A DNA stretch of 64,000 nucleotides from Acanthosoma haemorrhoidale. Taxonomy: Eukaryota > Arthropoda > Insecta > Hemiptera > Acanthosomatidae. The first letter of the stretch is position 1. Each line of letters opens with the position of its first letter. A program made the translations under genes and the position numbers. The stretch lies in assembly GCA_930367205.1 (NCBI GenBank), contig OV884015.1, positions 3,286,001-3,350,000 on the forward strand, read 5' to 3'. The notes beneath the pieces are model-generated. The model did not search any database. It was not told where the DNA came from and saw only the letters and a list, made by a program, of their open reading frames with translations. Shown here one piece after another: positions 28,620 to 39,700 of the stretch.

Positions 28620-28675
28620 GGCAGAGGGGCTTGAATCCTTTTTAAGGCCGGCTGCTCTATCTACCACTACTTTTT
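28620..28675 (-). repeat. tRNA-like fragment (possible SINE)
   Basis: On the minus strand, TAGTGGTAGATAGAGCAGCC (28650-28669) fits an A box and GGATTCAAGCCCC (28626-28638) fits a B box well. Between them CCGGCCTTAAAAAGG resembles an anticodon arm. The acceptor stem does not close, so a SINE relic is more likely than a gene. Confidence 0.4.
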
Positions 28676-29309
28676 TTATTTAGCTACCGTCTTTATGCTC
28701 CCTTAGCCATCCATAAAAATAATTACTTTAAATGTTGAAAACATGCTGTGAGTTTAAAAGTAAGATAGAAGAGGGTAAGTTAAAGAGTAGGGGTTGATTA
28801 GCTTCTAATATTTCCTGCTTCATATTACATCTTAACTATAACACCATGAATGAGGGTGTTGTTAATTAAGACATTAAATTTTCTATTAGATCATTGGAGG
28901 CAAATTGGTGCTAAATGAAATCTCCGAGTAATGACAAAATCAGACTTAGGGAATTAATCGACTGTTAAGAGATCGAGGAAGAAATCCGTCTTATTTTATT
29001 TTTTTGAAGGAGGGGGGGGGTTTCAGATCGATATTTTTCATCTAATTCATTTTTACTAGCGATCTATATTAAATGGGCATGTGTTGGAACTGTCAATAGA
29101 AACATGTCCGAGTTAATTGTATGTAAAAGCCTACGAAGAGCGAAGTGTCAACTGAGGCAGATGGAGAGTTATTTAAAACTGATTTGCATTTAGACAAGAA
29201 ATAAACGAACACTCCATATATTGGATAAATTGTTTTAGCAATGACTTTATTCCAGTCTATCACATACAAATATTCTGCTAAGCCGTCGTCCAAATATTTT
29301 CGTTATGCT
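28676..29309. other. Unassigned AT-rich DNA
   Basis: No gene is supported. A run of nine G sits near 29013. The remaining sequence is AT-rich without repeat partners. Confidence 0.5.
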
Positions 29310-29580
29310 GTACAGTCCAACATCAAGCGAATCCAACTCTTTCAATTAAAACTCCTGAGAACCCCCTTATTACTTAAATGCCCCTTATTACTTCACCGAA
29401 ACCTTTCATAACCATCTTAATATACCTTACATTCTTGAACTCATCCCTTCAGAGTTCATGAAATTCCATATTAACCTATCCAACCACCCTAACCCCCTAG
29501 CAGTCATTGGACTGCACCACTCATCCCTATAATCCTCCTCGAAGACTAAAGCGGCAGTGGCCTCGTGACCTGCTTATAAA
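29310..29580 (+). pseudogene. C-terminal tail of a second LINE reverse transcriptase (Jockey-like)
   Basis: Three consecutive frames together give the typical end of a Jockey-like LINE protein. IKRIQLFQLKLLRTPLL (from 29310) resembles the 'LQ..QNK.LR' box. A 45-codon stretch beginning at 29395 contains LNIPYILELIPSEFMKFHIN and SNHPNPLAVI, like the 'L.IP.I...I......F......HPNPL' tail. It ends at a TAA (29530-29532), and in the next frame RRLKRQWPRDL matches the basic RLKR..P.DL end of such proteins. At least two frameshifts are needed. Only the last hundred or so residues remain. It is clearly different from the family at 16.5 kb. Confidence 0.65.
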
Positions 29581-30250
29581 TACACGACAGTGGGAGCCCT
29601 GGACGACGGTCAGATTCTCCAATCATGTCCTGAGCGTCTGTGGCTCTCACTCTCTTGGTCAGCCTCCACTGGCTCGTACCCAGTGACACGACTGATGGAG
29701 GAGGGTGGGGATGTTCCAAGAATTTCTCTTGCATGCGGGAGAAAGGTGACAGAACTATCTCTGAGCTGTATAAATTTGTAAATATTATATGAATGAGCAA
29801 TTGAATACAGAACTATAACTATAGTATAAGTAAGGGGACAGTTGGTTATGGCCCACATGGGCACATTCTAATTTTATCTTAATAAAAGCTTTTCACGGTA
29901 ATAACTATCCTGGGACTGTGTTCCTTAACATCATTATTTTCACATTAAGTGGGCTATTATTTTATTGTTATCACTATCAACTAAATTTACAATTAGTTTA
30001 AATAAAATATCAACAAATAAAATGAAATAAGATAAGAAAAAACATTTATGTATATATTCGTTCTTATCGTATTTAATTGGTGCCTTCGGTCACTAGGGCA
30101 AATGGATTTATAATTATCCAACTACCTCATCTTCGGCAATCCCGTCGCTACGCTTCACTCAAACAAATAAAATAATGTGTGGGATTCATTTCGATCTTAA
30201 TGCCATTTTTTTGCTTGACTCGATTCGTTTTATTAACCTATCAAACGCTC
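29581..30250. other. Unassigned DNA downstream of LINE tail
   Basis: Positions 29581-29780 may be the 3' UTR of the LINE remnant, but I see no poly-A tail. Three overlapping frames of 60-85 codons on both strands are not credible genes. The rest is AT-rich. Confidence 0.45.
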
Positions 30251-30465
30251 AGCGTATTGTACAGCCACCAGTGGACTCTCACCACTGTACCGTAACAATC
30301 AACCTCCACCGAGGATTCCCACACTCCTTACTCCTCTCACACCACCTTCAAGCAGGTCCTCCTAGTACAAGGATCCGATCACCATAAATATTTTATATTT
30401 ATCCCTCATCCAAAAATTCTAACTAGAGAGCTTAGAAAAAAAAAAAAAAAAAAAAGCGTATTGTA
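30251..30465 (+). mobile_element. 5'-truncated LINE insertion with poly-A and target-site duplication
   Basis: A complete small insertion. The 10-11 base target-site duplication AGCGTATTGTA lies at 30251-30261 and again at 30455-30465. Between them are about 174 bp of LINE 3' UTR (30262-30435) and a run of 20 A (30436-30455). The 3' UTR matches that of the copy at 17150-17346 (GGACTCTCACCACTG, then AAGGATCCGATCACC). Severe 5' truncation, poly-A and flanking duplication are the signature of target-primed reverse transcription. The intact duplication and clean poly-A suggest it is younger than the other LINE pieces here. Confidence 0.85.
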
Positions 30466-31389
30466 TTGGTGTTAAACTTTAAAATAATATAACATTGATC
30501 CAACCTTGATTTTTGTTCCCGGTCAAAGGTAAATAACGTTTTTTACCAATGGAAGGTTTAGTCGCATATTAAAAATGAAGGAAGATGAAACATAATTGAC
30601 ATTACGGTAAAACTAATGATTTATTATGATAATGATTAAATTATGCATATGACTACATTCTAATTACAACATATAACTGATATTAACATAGCTCATCTTA
30701 TTCAGGAGTAAAAAATGTCTGTCGATGTTTCTCAACCAGCTCCTCCTCATCAGGTCACTTTCCTCTCCAACAACTGAACCTAGACCGTCTCTCGCCCTAA
30801 GCACTGAATTATGCAAACCTGACTGTCCAGAAGTAACCTATGGCACCTTCGGTTAGGATTTCATGTCAACAGATCATCCTCAATATTTTCTTGCTAAGCC
30901 TGGTACTAGAATGGTTTTATGATGCCATATCCTGTCTTGCCAAACTTCGCACTTACGTCCTTTTAGCCTAACTTCCTTACACCCTCACATGTACTCTAAG
31001 CTTTTCACTACTTGTAAGTAACTCTTATCAAGGGAAAATTGTCCTAACAAGAACAAATTGCGTATAAGCCACTGTGAACTTACATACGTCTTATTTCTAT
31101 TTTATCATAAATAATCTATATATGTGTGTGTGTGTTTATTTGAATAGATACATAGCTAGATTTCCATATAATAAAATTAAAATAAACTGCTCGTGAAGAA
31201 TGTGGCAGACAATAATAGTTTGAGATAGTCAGGTATAGTGCAAGTGGAATATAATAACGAAAATAACGATATCAACAACATGAAGTGGGGAGCTCTGCCA
31301 TCACAGCTGGAAGACATTCCAAGTATATAAATGGTATACCATCACAGCTGTTAATAAACTGTTTATCAATAATAAGTAGAATGGCAGTG
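30466..31389. other. Unassigned DNA
   Basis: No gene recognised. A short (TG)n run lies at about 31122-31134. Otherwise there is no repeat partner in the window. Confidence 0.5.
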
Positions 31390-31525
31390 TGTCTGGTACA
31401 AGGTCTTCGCCAGGGCTTGTTTTGCCAAAGACGATTCTAAGTAGGATGGTCGTGACTCATGGATGGGTTTGAGTCCTGGTTACACCCGCGTAGTTTTTAT
31501 TTGGCTAATAATTAATGTAATATTA
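31390..31525 (+). mobile_element. tRNA-derived SINE-like copy, family 2
   Basis: GGGTTTGAGTCC (31465-31476) is a good B box. GGTACAAGGTCTTCG (about 31396) or GGATGGTCGTGACTC (about 31444) could supply the A-box side. After the B box the tail TTTTTATTTGGCTAATAATT is shared with the copy at 60.8 kb (TTTTTCTTCGGCCAATTAAT). The matching tail downstream of matching B boxes is the main support. No target-site duplication was found. Confidence 0.45.
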
Positions 31526-32655
31526 TCAAGTATAAAGGTGGAAGCAGAGGATATATATGCCTAGATGGGATATGAGGGGGACTGATAGATGACAGTGTGT
31601 GGGAGATAGGGGTTGATAAAGATGGTCCGGCAGCCTCCATCTTCCCTTATCATTGGCCGTGGCCCATTCATCTTCCAGCTCCTTCTTCATGTCCTCGGTC
31701 ACTAGATAAGGTGTCTCAGGAGGCCCCGGCCTTCTTCATTCCGAGGCTCATTATTAGAGGAAAAATGGGCTCTCCTCCCGTCCACTGGCTGGAGTAACTG
31801 CTTCTTCCTCCTGTCTTCTCAGAATTTCGTTTCACTTCAACACATTCAATCCTAAATATAAAGTCCTTACATGACAAATTAAATCCAATATAATAATAAA
31901 GAAACTGAGAAATGATCTTGAAACCAATAAATTACTCAATAATAATACAATAAATAAAATATAATTAAAAACTTCAGTCTGTGACTCAATTGATAATGGC
32001 CGAGTAATTAGCCGAGACTTATGGCTAGCTACTTTCAGCTTTTTCAGAAGAGCCTGCAAACAGTGCATTCTAAACACTCCTCCTCATCGGTAGGCATATT
32101 TAAGTTGAATTAATTGAAGTGATATGTTTCCTTCCAGCAGGATGGTTAATTGCCCAGTACGGCCTCGAACCAAGAAACGGTGTACTTCTAAGGCTGTTTT
32201 TAGGTGTGCTGTGTTCCTGTTGCCATACAAAATTTGTGTGAAATTTAATTAAAATGAAATTGATGTTAAAAAAAGATAATTTGTTGGGCTGGACAATATT
32301 ATTCAGGATCGACTATACAATTGGTCGGTTTATTTAGATTTGGTGTGTCGACATGAGGCTCCAACATATGGAAGGGAAAATTGATACCACATGATTTATT
32401 TGTCTAGGTGTAACGGTTACTGTTACGTAAAAACGTTGGCACGTTCTTGTATTTCCTGATATACATCAACTGGAACAACAAGTTTGACTTTTTTCCTCAA
32501 TGTTCACAACAAACTACAGACCATAATTCCAAAAATCATATTCTAAATAGGTTAAAGTGTGTCAGCGAGTTCAAATATTAACCCTACAGTGTCTCCATTT
32601 TTTTTCTTTCTAACCAACTATCATTAAATTTGACATTCGTAGGACTATTAATCCA
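31526..32655. other. Unassigned DNA
   Basis: No gene is supported. A frame of 66 codons at 31597-31797 and one of 81 codons at 31832-32077 (minus) have no domain. Confidence 0.5.
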
Positions 32656-32881
32656 CAGCTAATATATATTCTTTATAACTACTTCGGGGCTGAGAATATT
32701 CTAGCAGTAACATATATATTTATAGATACGGCTAATGTATATTGTTTATAACTACTTTGGGGCTGAGAATATTCTAGCAGTAACATATATATATTTATAG
32801 ATACAGCTAATATATATTCTTTATAACTACTTCGGGGCTGAGAATATTCTAGGAGTAACATATATATTTATAGATACAGCC
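32656..32881. repeat. 73-75 bp tandem repeat, three copies
   Basis: Unit starts are at 32658, 32731 and 32806, with a fourth partial start at 32879. Each unit runs GCTAATATATATTCTTTATA, then ACTACTTCGGGGCTGAGAAT, then ATTCTAGCAGTAACATATAT. Copies differ by a few substitutions and by AT dinucleotide number. The minus-strand 60-codon frame across it is a by-product of the repetition. Confidence 0.9.
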
Positions 32882-33739
32882 AATTTCCTTGTGGTATCGA
32901 GTATTATTAATAATTATCACCCAAGAAAATCTTATCCGGGACTTGCAATACTTTGTCGGTGCCTGTACCAACTGAGCACGAGTAGAAGACATTCCTAATT
33001 TGAATTTAGTATGTAATGTAATGTATATTTATGTATGAGGTATAACAGATTTTTTATTTTTTTTTTTGCCCAAATATGCAGATATTGCCCAGTAAGCAAA
33101 TTATACAATAAATAAATAAAAAATAGTACTTTTTCATGTTGTCATCATTTGGTTCAATAATATATTGGTATCCCCCCTTTGTTTAAAAGTTCCTCTTCAT
33201 CAATACTTCCCTCGTCCAAAGTGCAAGGATGAAGTGAGATCGACTTGTGAAAGGCATTCGACTACAGTGGACACCCGTGGATCTGCTGACATGCGGATTC
33301 CCCTGGAAGAAATAGCCCCAGTAATGAGTTGGGAAAACTGTAAACAGGCGATAGCTGAACAGACTGTTTGCCGAAGAGCTGCAAGTGGAGAACAATGGCT
33401 GGAGGATAGGGATCTGAGCTGGAGATCGATGATCTGGAGTGCCCTCTCCGGTGGCAGCCCTGTCAGCAAGGTGCAAGAGGCCTCAATAGCCACTTGTGTC
33501 TTCCTTCACACACAGCCTCTGCTCTCTGCTTCAAAGATATCCTCTCTGACCATCTTTTACCTGTGCAAATTAATAATATGGATCATTATAAAACTACTTC
33601 CCTCTCTCCAATCCAAATATATTACTTTTTATAAAACTATATATAATAAATACTGGGACCTACTGTGTACTCAATATTCTTAGAACATTGGGCGACCGAG
33701 CCGGAGAGAATATCACAATGACCGGGAACGTAAAGGAAA
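32882..33739. other. Unassigned DNA with overlapping open frames
   Basis: A plus frame of 172 codons (33165-33683) overlaps two 97-codon frames on the minus strand. None shows a recognisable domain, and the C-terminal half of the plus frame is simply hydrophobic and AT-driven. A transposon or exon relic is possible, but I do not call a gene. Confidence 0.45.
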
Positions 33740-34130
33740 GTGCTACGTTGGGCGAATGAGGGTTTTTTATGTACTCCCTTCATACTTAATCGCATCGGAG
33801 ACATTACTGTATGGTATATCCCCTGTATCCGAATACATAAAATGTAAGGAAACATTTTTTCAAAGGATCATTTTATATGTTTACCTTCTTACCCGCGACA
33901 TCACGCCTTATGCTCGAGTTGAATAGTTAAAATATTTAATTAAAAAGGGACGCCATCTAACTATTCAACTCAACAGATTTGAGCTTTGATTCCTCTATCC
34001 TTAGCGTATTGGATTAGGGTAAAGTTACAGAAAACTGTACCTTGCTCAAAAATATTCAATTAATTTACTATCTGTCCCAATTGTCTCTAGCCCAAGGTAA
34101 TTTATTGACGTGGTGGCCAATGGAAGGAAT
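33740..34130 (+). repeat. Hairpin-bearing dispersed repeat, copy C
   Basis: This aligns with 56582-56995 in the same orientation. Shared blocks include GTGCTACGTT, GGCGAA.GA, GCCATCTAACTATTCAAC, TATTGTCCCAA and AAGGTAA or AAGTAACTTA before the end. It contains a perfect 14-bp inverted repeat, GAGTTGAATAGTTA (33916-33929) and TAACTATTCAACTC (33958-33971), with a 28-nt loop. No coding frame. A non-autonomous transposon or LINE 3' UTR are both possible. Confidence 0.75.
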
Positions 34131-34151
34131 ATTATGTATACGAGTATACGA

Positions 34152-34197
34152 GCATGGAAGTCTACAGCACAATGCATGGAAGTCTACAGCACAATAT
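34152..34197. repeat. Direct duplication of about 22 bp
   Basis: GCATGGAAGTCTACAGCACA followed by AT occurs twice back to back. It is a simple local duplication. Confidence 0.85.
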
Positions 34198-36353
34198 GCA
34201 AAAATGTTTGAATAGTGTTTCAATCAAATATGATTAAATTTAGTATAAATCAAAATGATAAAAAGGGTACATAGATCTGATTGGCTAACTAATTAGTTAA
34301 TACTACTTCTTACTAATAATCAACGGTGTGCACATGAGCAGCTCTTCCGCCTTGATCCCGTCACAGAAAGAAGTCATATCCGTCCGGGCCACGGCCCTAA
34401 AACCTTGTGAAAGCTGGTTACACCGTCCAAAGGTTATATCTCGCACTCCATGACTTACTCAGTCGTCCGGTTCTACTTTAATTTCTTTGTGTCACGAAAA
34501 CAATACTTTACCACCAAGTTGAAAAGAAGCTGGGGCGAGGACTCCTCGATGTCCACGTAAAGGCTTGTCCTGGACATCATCACTGACAGTTGCACCTGCT
34601 GCTATTTGGTAACTTACAACTAGCCCACATGTGACCATGAAACCACACGATATTATTCCTCCTAATATCATCGACGTTGAATTAGCGATGTTCTATTGTA
34701 TACTGAAATGTAGATAATAAAATAACTAACAACCACAGTCCACATCCGGAACGCAGGAAAGTTTTTACCAAGCACTACAAAATTAGGAATGACAGAAAAC
34801 ATCGTTGTTTCCATACTTATTCCATATTTGAGTAAAACAACAAAGCTAATTTACTTCTGAGTTTGTTCATTTCCTATGTTATTAGGTTTGTCAAATTAGC
34901 ACAATATTCTACCGATGACTTATTCCCTGTTTTTATTGTTTTAATGCCGCATTCCAAATCTAATAGCAATTGAAGTTTAACTTAAGCCGGTTCCCGAGCT
35001 ACTTGGTGGTGACACTGAAAGCGACTGTTGGAAATCTTCAGAACACATCAAGAAGTAAGTACGTACTCTCTATAATCTGTAGGGCCATGTATATATGTTA
35101 TGGATTATTGTGAAGAGAAGTAGTTTTTGGAAAAATAGCTTACAAGTTGAAAACTTATTTTATCACTTATATTTACCATTATTATTTTAAATATATTTTA
35201 ATTGGAAATAATAAAATGGAGTCAGAAATAGCCCAAATATCCAATATTTAGTGAAGGTCACCACCTGTCTCTAAGGGCTGTTCCGATCTTAATCCAGAAT
35301 TTTTTTTATGATGGTTAACATTTATCTCAGACGTATAGGCAATGAATAGGAAATTACTAGACCATGTTGTGAAATCTTTAACTGCCAAATTAAATAAAAA
35401 TGTATACAAGTCTATATATAATTCAAATAAAAATATTTGCAAATGTTATTAAAATAATCTTTAAGCTAATAACATCGAAAGTTTCTTTTGGGTAGCACAC
35501 TATATTTAAGCTATTTCGTACTTAGATTTTGGATCCCTCCCTACTCTGAATGCCACAGAAAAATTTAATTTAGCAACACGTGGCAGTCTTGATATGAGAC
35601 AATCGGGATGAAGGGGCTACTTGGCGCTATGTTGCCATACAGCAGTGGGAGGGGGACCAATCACTAATTTGCTTAATGATTGACATTATCCAAGTAAAGA
35701 CATCACGTGGATATATGACTAAGTTCTGAGGCTTTTTGGACCCTGAATATGATAAGATATTGTTATGATTCGGTTTCGGACGAATCTTGCGACATTACAG
35801 ATCCAGCACGTTTGTGCGTTGCCTGTGAAGAACCCGTGAACAGTTTTACGAGGAACTACTCGCTATTTCATCTATCTCAGGAACAATTAATGATATTTAG
35901 CTACCTGGATCTCTAATGATTAGTTATGTGAACTTTTCTCAGACGTAAAAGTTTTTTCAAAAAAGATTGACCTATTTTCCGGAGATCATGTACACTTTCC
36001 AGACATTAAAGAGGGCCATCAGTGAGCGCGAGAATTTTGGAAAAACTCAACACCGAATTTCAGTCAGGCTTAATATTGTTAATAATTTAACTTGCCATTT
36101 CACTCGTTGAACATTACCCACAATGAATTGTAATGATTAGTCTTTTTGAATTTATCTGTATTGATGTTCTTATAGGTATTCTAAAAACCAAAATGAATAA
36201 CTATTGGTTTGGATTTATAGAGTTCATTGTGTTTCACCCGTAAGATACTTAATGATTTCAAAGAAAGGATTTACTAAGCAAAGCAGGTAGCCGAGGGAAG
36301 CAGAATTGTTGGTAGGTGGCTGGGGAGGGATCGTGTAGGTTATAGGACCGTGA
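34198..36353. other. Unassigned DNA
   Basis: No gene, element end or repeat partner recognised in about 2.1 kb. Sequence is AT-rich with a mixed patch at 34320-34660. Confidence 0.55.
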
Positions 36354-36757
36354 AAGCTTGACAGTGTTTTGAAACGTGCCTATGACCACTGCTTTATAAG
36401 CTTGACAGTGTTTTGATACGTGCCTATGACCACTGCTTTAGAAGCTTGACCGTGTTTTAAAACGTGCCTATGGCCACTGCTTTAGAAGCTTGACAGTGTT
36501 TTGCAACGTGCCTATGACCACTGCTTTAGAAGCTTGACAGTGTTTTGCAACGTGCCTATGACCACTGCTTTAGAAGCTTGACAGTGTTTTGAAACGTGCC
36601 TATGACTACTGCTTTAGAAGCTTGACATGGTTTTGAAACGTGCCTATAACCACTGCTTTAGAAGCTTGACAGTTTTTTGTAACGTGCCTATGACCACTGC
36701 TTTAGAAGCTTGACAGTGTTTTAAACGTACCTATGACCACTGTTTTAGAAGCTTGAT
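36354..36757. repeat. 44-bp minisatellite, nine copies
   Basis: The unit AAGCTTGACAGTGTTTTGAA, then ACGTGCCTATGACCACTGCT, then TTAG repeats nine times with a partial tenth, starting at 36354, 36398 and onward. Each unit begins with a HindIII site (AAGCTT). Copies differ by scattered single substitutions (for example CCGTG for CAGTG, GCAACG for GAAACG), and the ninth is one base short. No frame is preserved across units. Confidence 0.95.
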
Positions 36758-39700
36758 CCTCTTGCCCTCATACTCACGCCTTTTCATGGATTGGAGTTGG
36801 CAGGTAAGAATTGTTCAATCATCTGCTGTCAATTGCCTACCTAATTCACGTTAAAACAGGTCCATCTATCTATTTAATTAATACTATACTATGTATCGTA
36901 TATTTTATGTTTGTGAAAGATAATCACATGCCAGGAAGTTGATGCCTCGTATTCCAATTCGCCTAGAAATCCTTCGTTAGCCGGACTGTAGTTATAAAAT
37001 ATATGCCTAGCCCCTGCGTGAAAGTACAGCCCCCGGAAGCCCCAGCAGCTGTAGTTGCTATTGTGGCGCTAGGTAGTTATCTAGCTCAGTGGCACCTTGG
37101 GACCTCTAACGGTCAGTCCTTATTCATGTACCTCGCTAATCCGGCATTACTTCCCTCTATCTCAGTGAGGTTTATATTTAGTGGTTGGGGCAGTCTGTGT
37201 AATTACTGCCATAATGCTGGGCCTCCCCGCTCTATCAAATATACAGCCGTTCATTGCCGGCCTCCAAAGTCTCGTCGCAGGGACAATATAATGGACTTAG
37301 CTTGATGTAGTTACTCAGGCTCTACTGGCATTTTAAAACAAATACCTTTCCTAGAGCTACCTGATTCGTATATTAAATAATAACATGTGTCATAACTCAA
37401 ACGTTATTTTTTTTTTAATAACGATATAAATTATATGGTATTAAATTGTTTCAAATGAATCATCAATAACAATCACCTAAACCTAAATTAAATATAAATA
37501 TTATCGTCATGTTAACTTTTTCTAGGTATTTAAGTTTGTTTGTAATTTGTATTTGGTATCTTGAGACGTTGTAATCTTGAATTTATAGCACTGGTACAAA
37601 TGTCTTGGAGACGGCAGATATAATTAGTGTGAATAGGAATGGACTTGATATATACCACATATAGGGCATACTCGATGGCTTTGTTCTCAAAGAGATATAA
37701 GAGATATTTGTCACCTAAAGTGGACGATGGAGTAGAAATGGCTTAAAAAGGCTCGGTGGATGGCCGTGGGGAATTACCAAAGTGGCCGGTATACACTATA
37801 GCTGAGGCAGTGACTGACCGGAACAGGAATAATTCATGAAAGTGCCAAGTCTAGAAGGCAGTAACACAATCAGTCTACTGGTCATCCATCATCCGGCTAC
37901 AGGCCGGCTGAGAATTACACAATACTCGCCTGTCGACAATGGCCAGCTTGATCGATGTGGGCTTTTCAACGGCCCGCTTCGTTTTTTCTTCCGCTTTTCG
38001 GGGGTTGAAGGGTGATATGGGTGGGGGGTATCATGGCTACACGGATCGGAAAAGGCATGAATTAATAACCCCGCTGGTGGCGGAAAATCCACTTCGGAAA
38101 ACAAGTTTACATCCTGTTTTCATCTTTACATGCCACGTTCCCTCCAGGGTTCTGCGTAGAATCCGTTTCGTTCAGAAGCCGTACGTACGCAACAACTGGT
38201 CAAAAACTAACATCCATCCACAAAAGTAGAAGAGGTAGAAGAACAAGTTGCCTAGTACTCTTAAGCGAGCTCTCGATAACTTCAGCTAGATAGACCCAAC
38301 GGAACTCAGAAAACAATGAGATCAAAGGTTCACTAGTAGTCAATAACTGGTAATGACTTTCATGAAGGAAAATAACAGCACTAAAAGTATTTTTATAAGC
38401 ACCTTCAATTCCAGCAATCGGCTAGTTCAGTTATTATCATCATCATAGTAAAATAATTACATAACGGATATTGAGAACCATGCAGGCCATGTTGGTTATA
38501 TTCTAAATAAATGGAACTTAAATATTCCAGTCAATTTATCACAACAAGATCTGTAAAAAGGAGGAGTTTTCAAAACCAGACCCCGACAATTGGTTATTGA
38601 GGAAGGGTAGTCAGTCGATGGACATCGCCTCGTTAATACCGAAGACATCACACCAGCTGCTGTCTACCGGCTGGTCGAGAGTTCCCTAAAACACGAAACT
38701 ATTGTTGACATTTTTGCTTCTATAACATGAACGCTTCTTCGCTGAGATGAATATGGAAAGAGCCCGCTTCCAAGATAAACATGGTTCTATGTATGTTCAG
38801 TGTATTAGTTTGTCTGTTATATTCATCATACACTCTCACACCAGGACCGACTAAAATCTGATAAGTGTTCCCCAACCAAATGGAAGGTTTCTTTTCTTAG
38901 GAACAAAGAAGAGGAACGGGAACCCGGAAATACTCTCTGAAGTAAGATCAATAATAATTGCTATTCAAAACGTACATGGACCGAGGTAAAAGGTAGTTAG
39001 CGGACCGGCCGAAGGAACTGATTAAAGCAGATTCGGAGATTTAAGTTATAATTGAAATAGTCAACAAAAGTAAGTAAGCACTTTGGCTATCCACGATGGT
39101 GCTAGCTGGCGTTAGCTCAAGATTAGCGAAATGTTTCTTAAACGTCAGTTTAATTACGACAGCTAATGCCGAGGATTTCCCTAAACGTCGGAAGGGGGGG
39201 CGCGCACTCTAATTGAAAATCGATACATATGAGTCCTACGCCTTTTAATTTAGTTTGCAAACTGTTATCTGATACTGCTTAAGCTTCCAAGATGGATTCA
39301 TATATAATAGTCTCAGCCAGAATGGGCCATTTCTTTCACGTTTAGCTCGTCATCTCTCAGCGGGCAATCCTTGTACTTGGTATTGGCTCCCAACCAGCCA
39401 CTATATACATCTAGTTATTGTAATCAGATCATGTATGAAAAATAAACCCATTAGTCCAATGAGAACAAAAATGTCAATATTATAGAGCCCAAACTGTGCC
39501 TTATTAATATAATAACACCTAATAAATTATCCTACACGTTCATCATAGGGCAATGTTTCCGTTGTAATTACGAGAAATGTATCATTAGTTGGACTTTAAT
39601 TACAAACTGTCAATAAAACTATCAATAAATCGTTTCCGCAATATTAAGTAAGCCCTCAATTGTGATCTGAGTTTTCACCAAAGGAAATGTGATAAATGAA

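Noticed and set aside
28620..28675. Functional tRNA gene
   Set aside because: A and B boxes are present, but the acceptor stem does not pair and no T-run terminator is seen. The same holds for the other tRNA-like fragments.
33165..33683. 172-codon plus frame as a gene
   Set aside because: Two frames of 97 codons overlap it on the minus strand, no domain is recognisable, and the second half is AT-driven hydrophobic sequence.
36354..36757. CRISPR-like array of 44-bp units
   Set aside because: The units are contiguous with no unique spacers, and the context is eukaryotic. It is a minisatellite.
36795..36815. Splice donor GGCAG/GTAAGAAT
   Set aside because: No open frame leads into it and the minus strand has an equally good donor close by, so it is likely chance.
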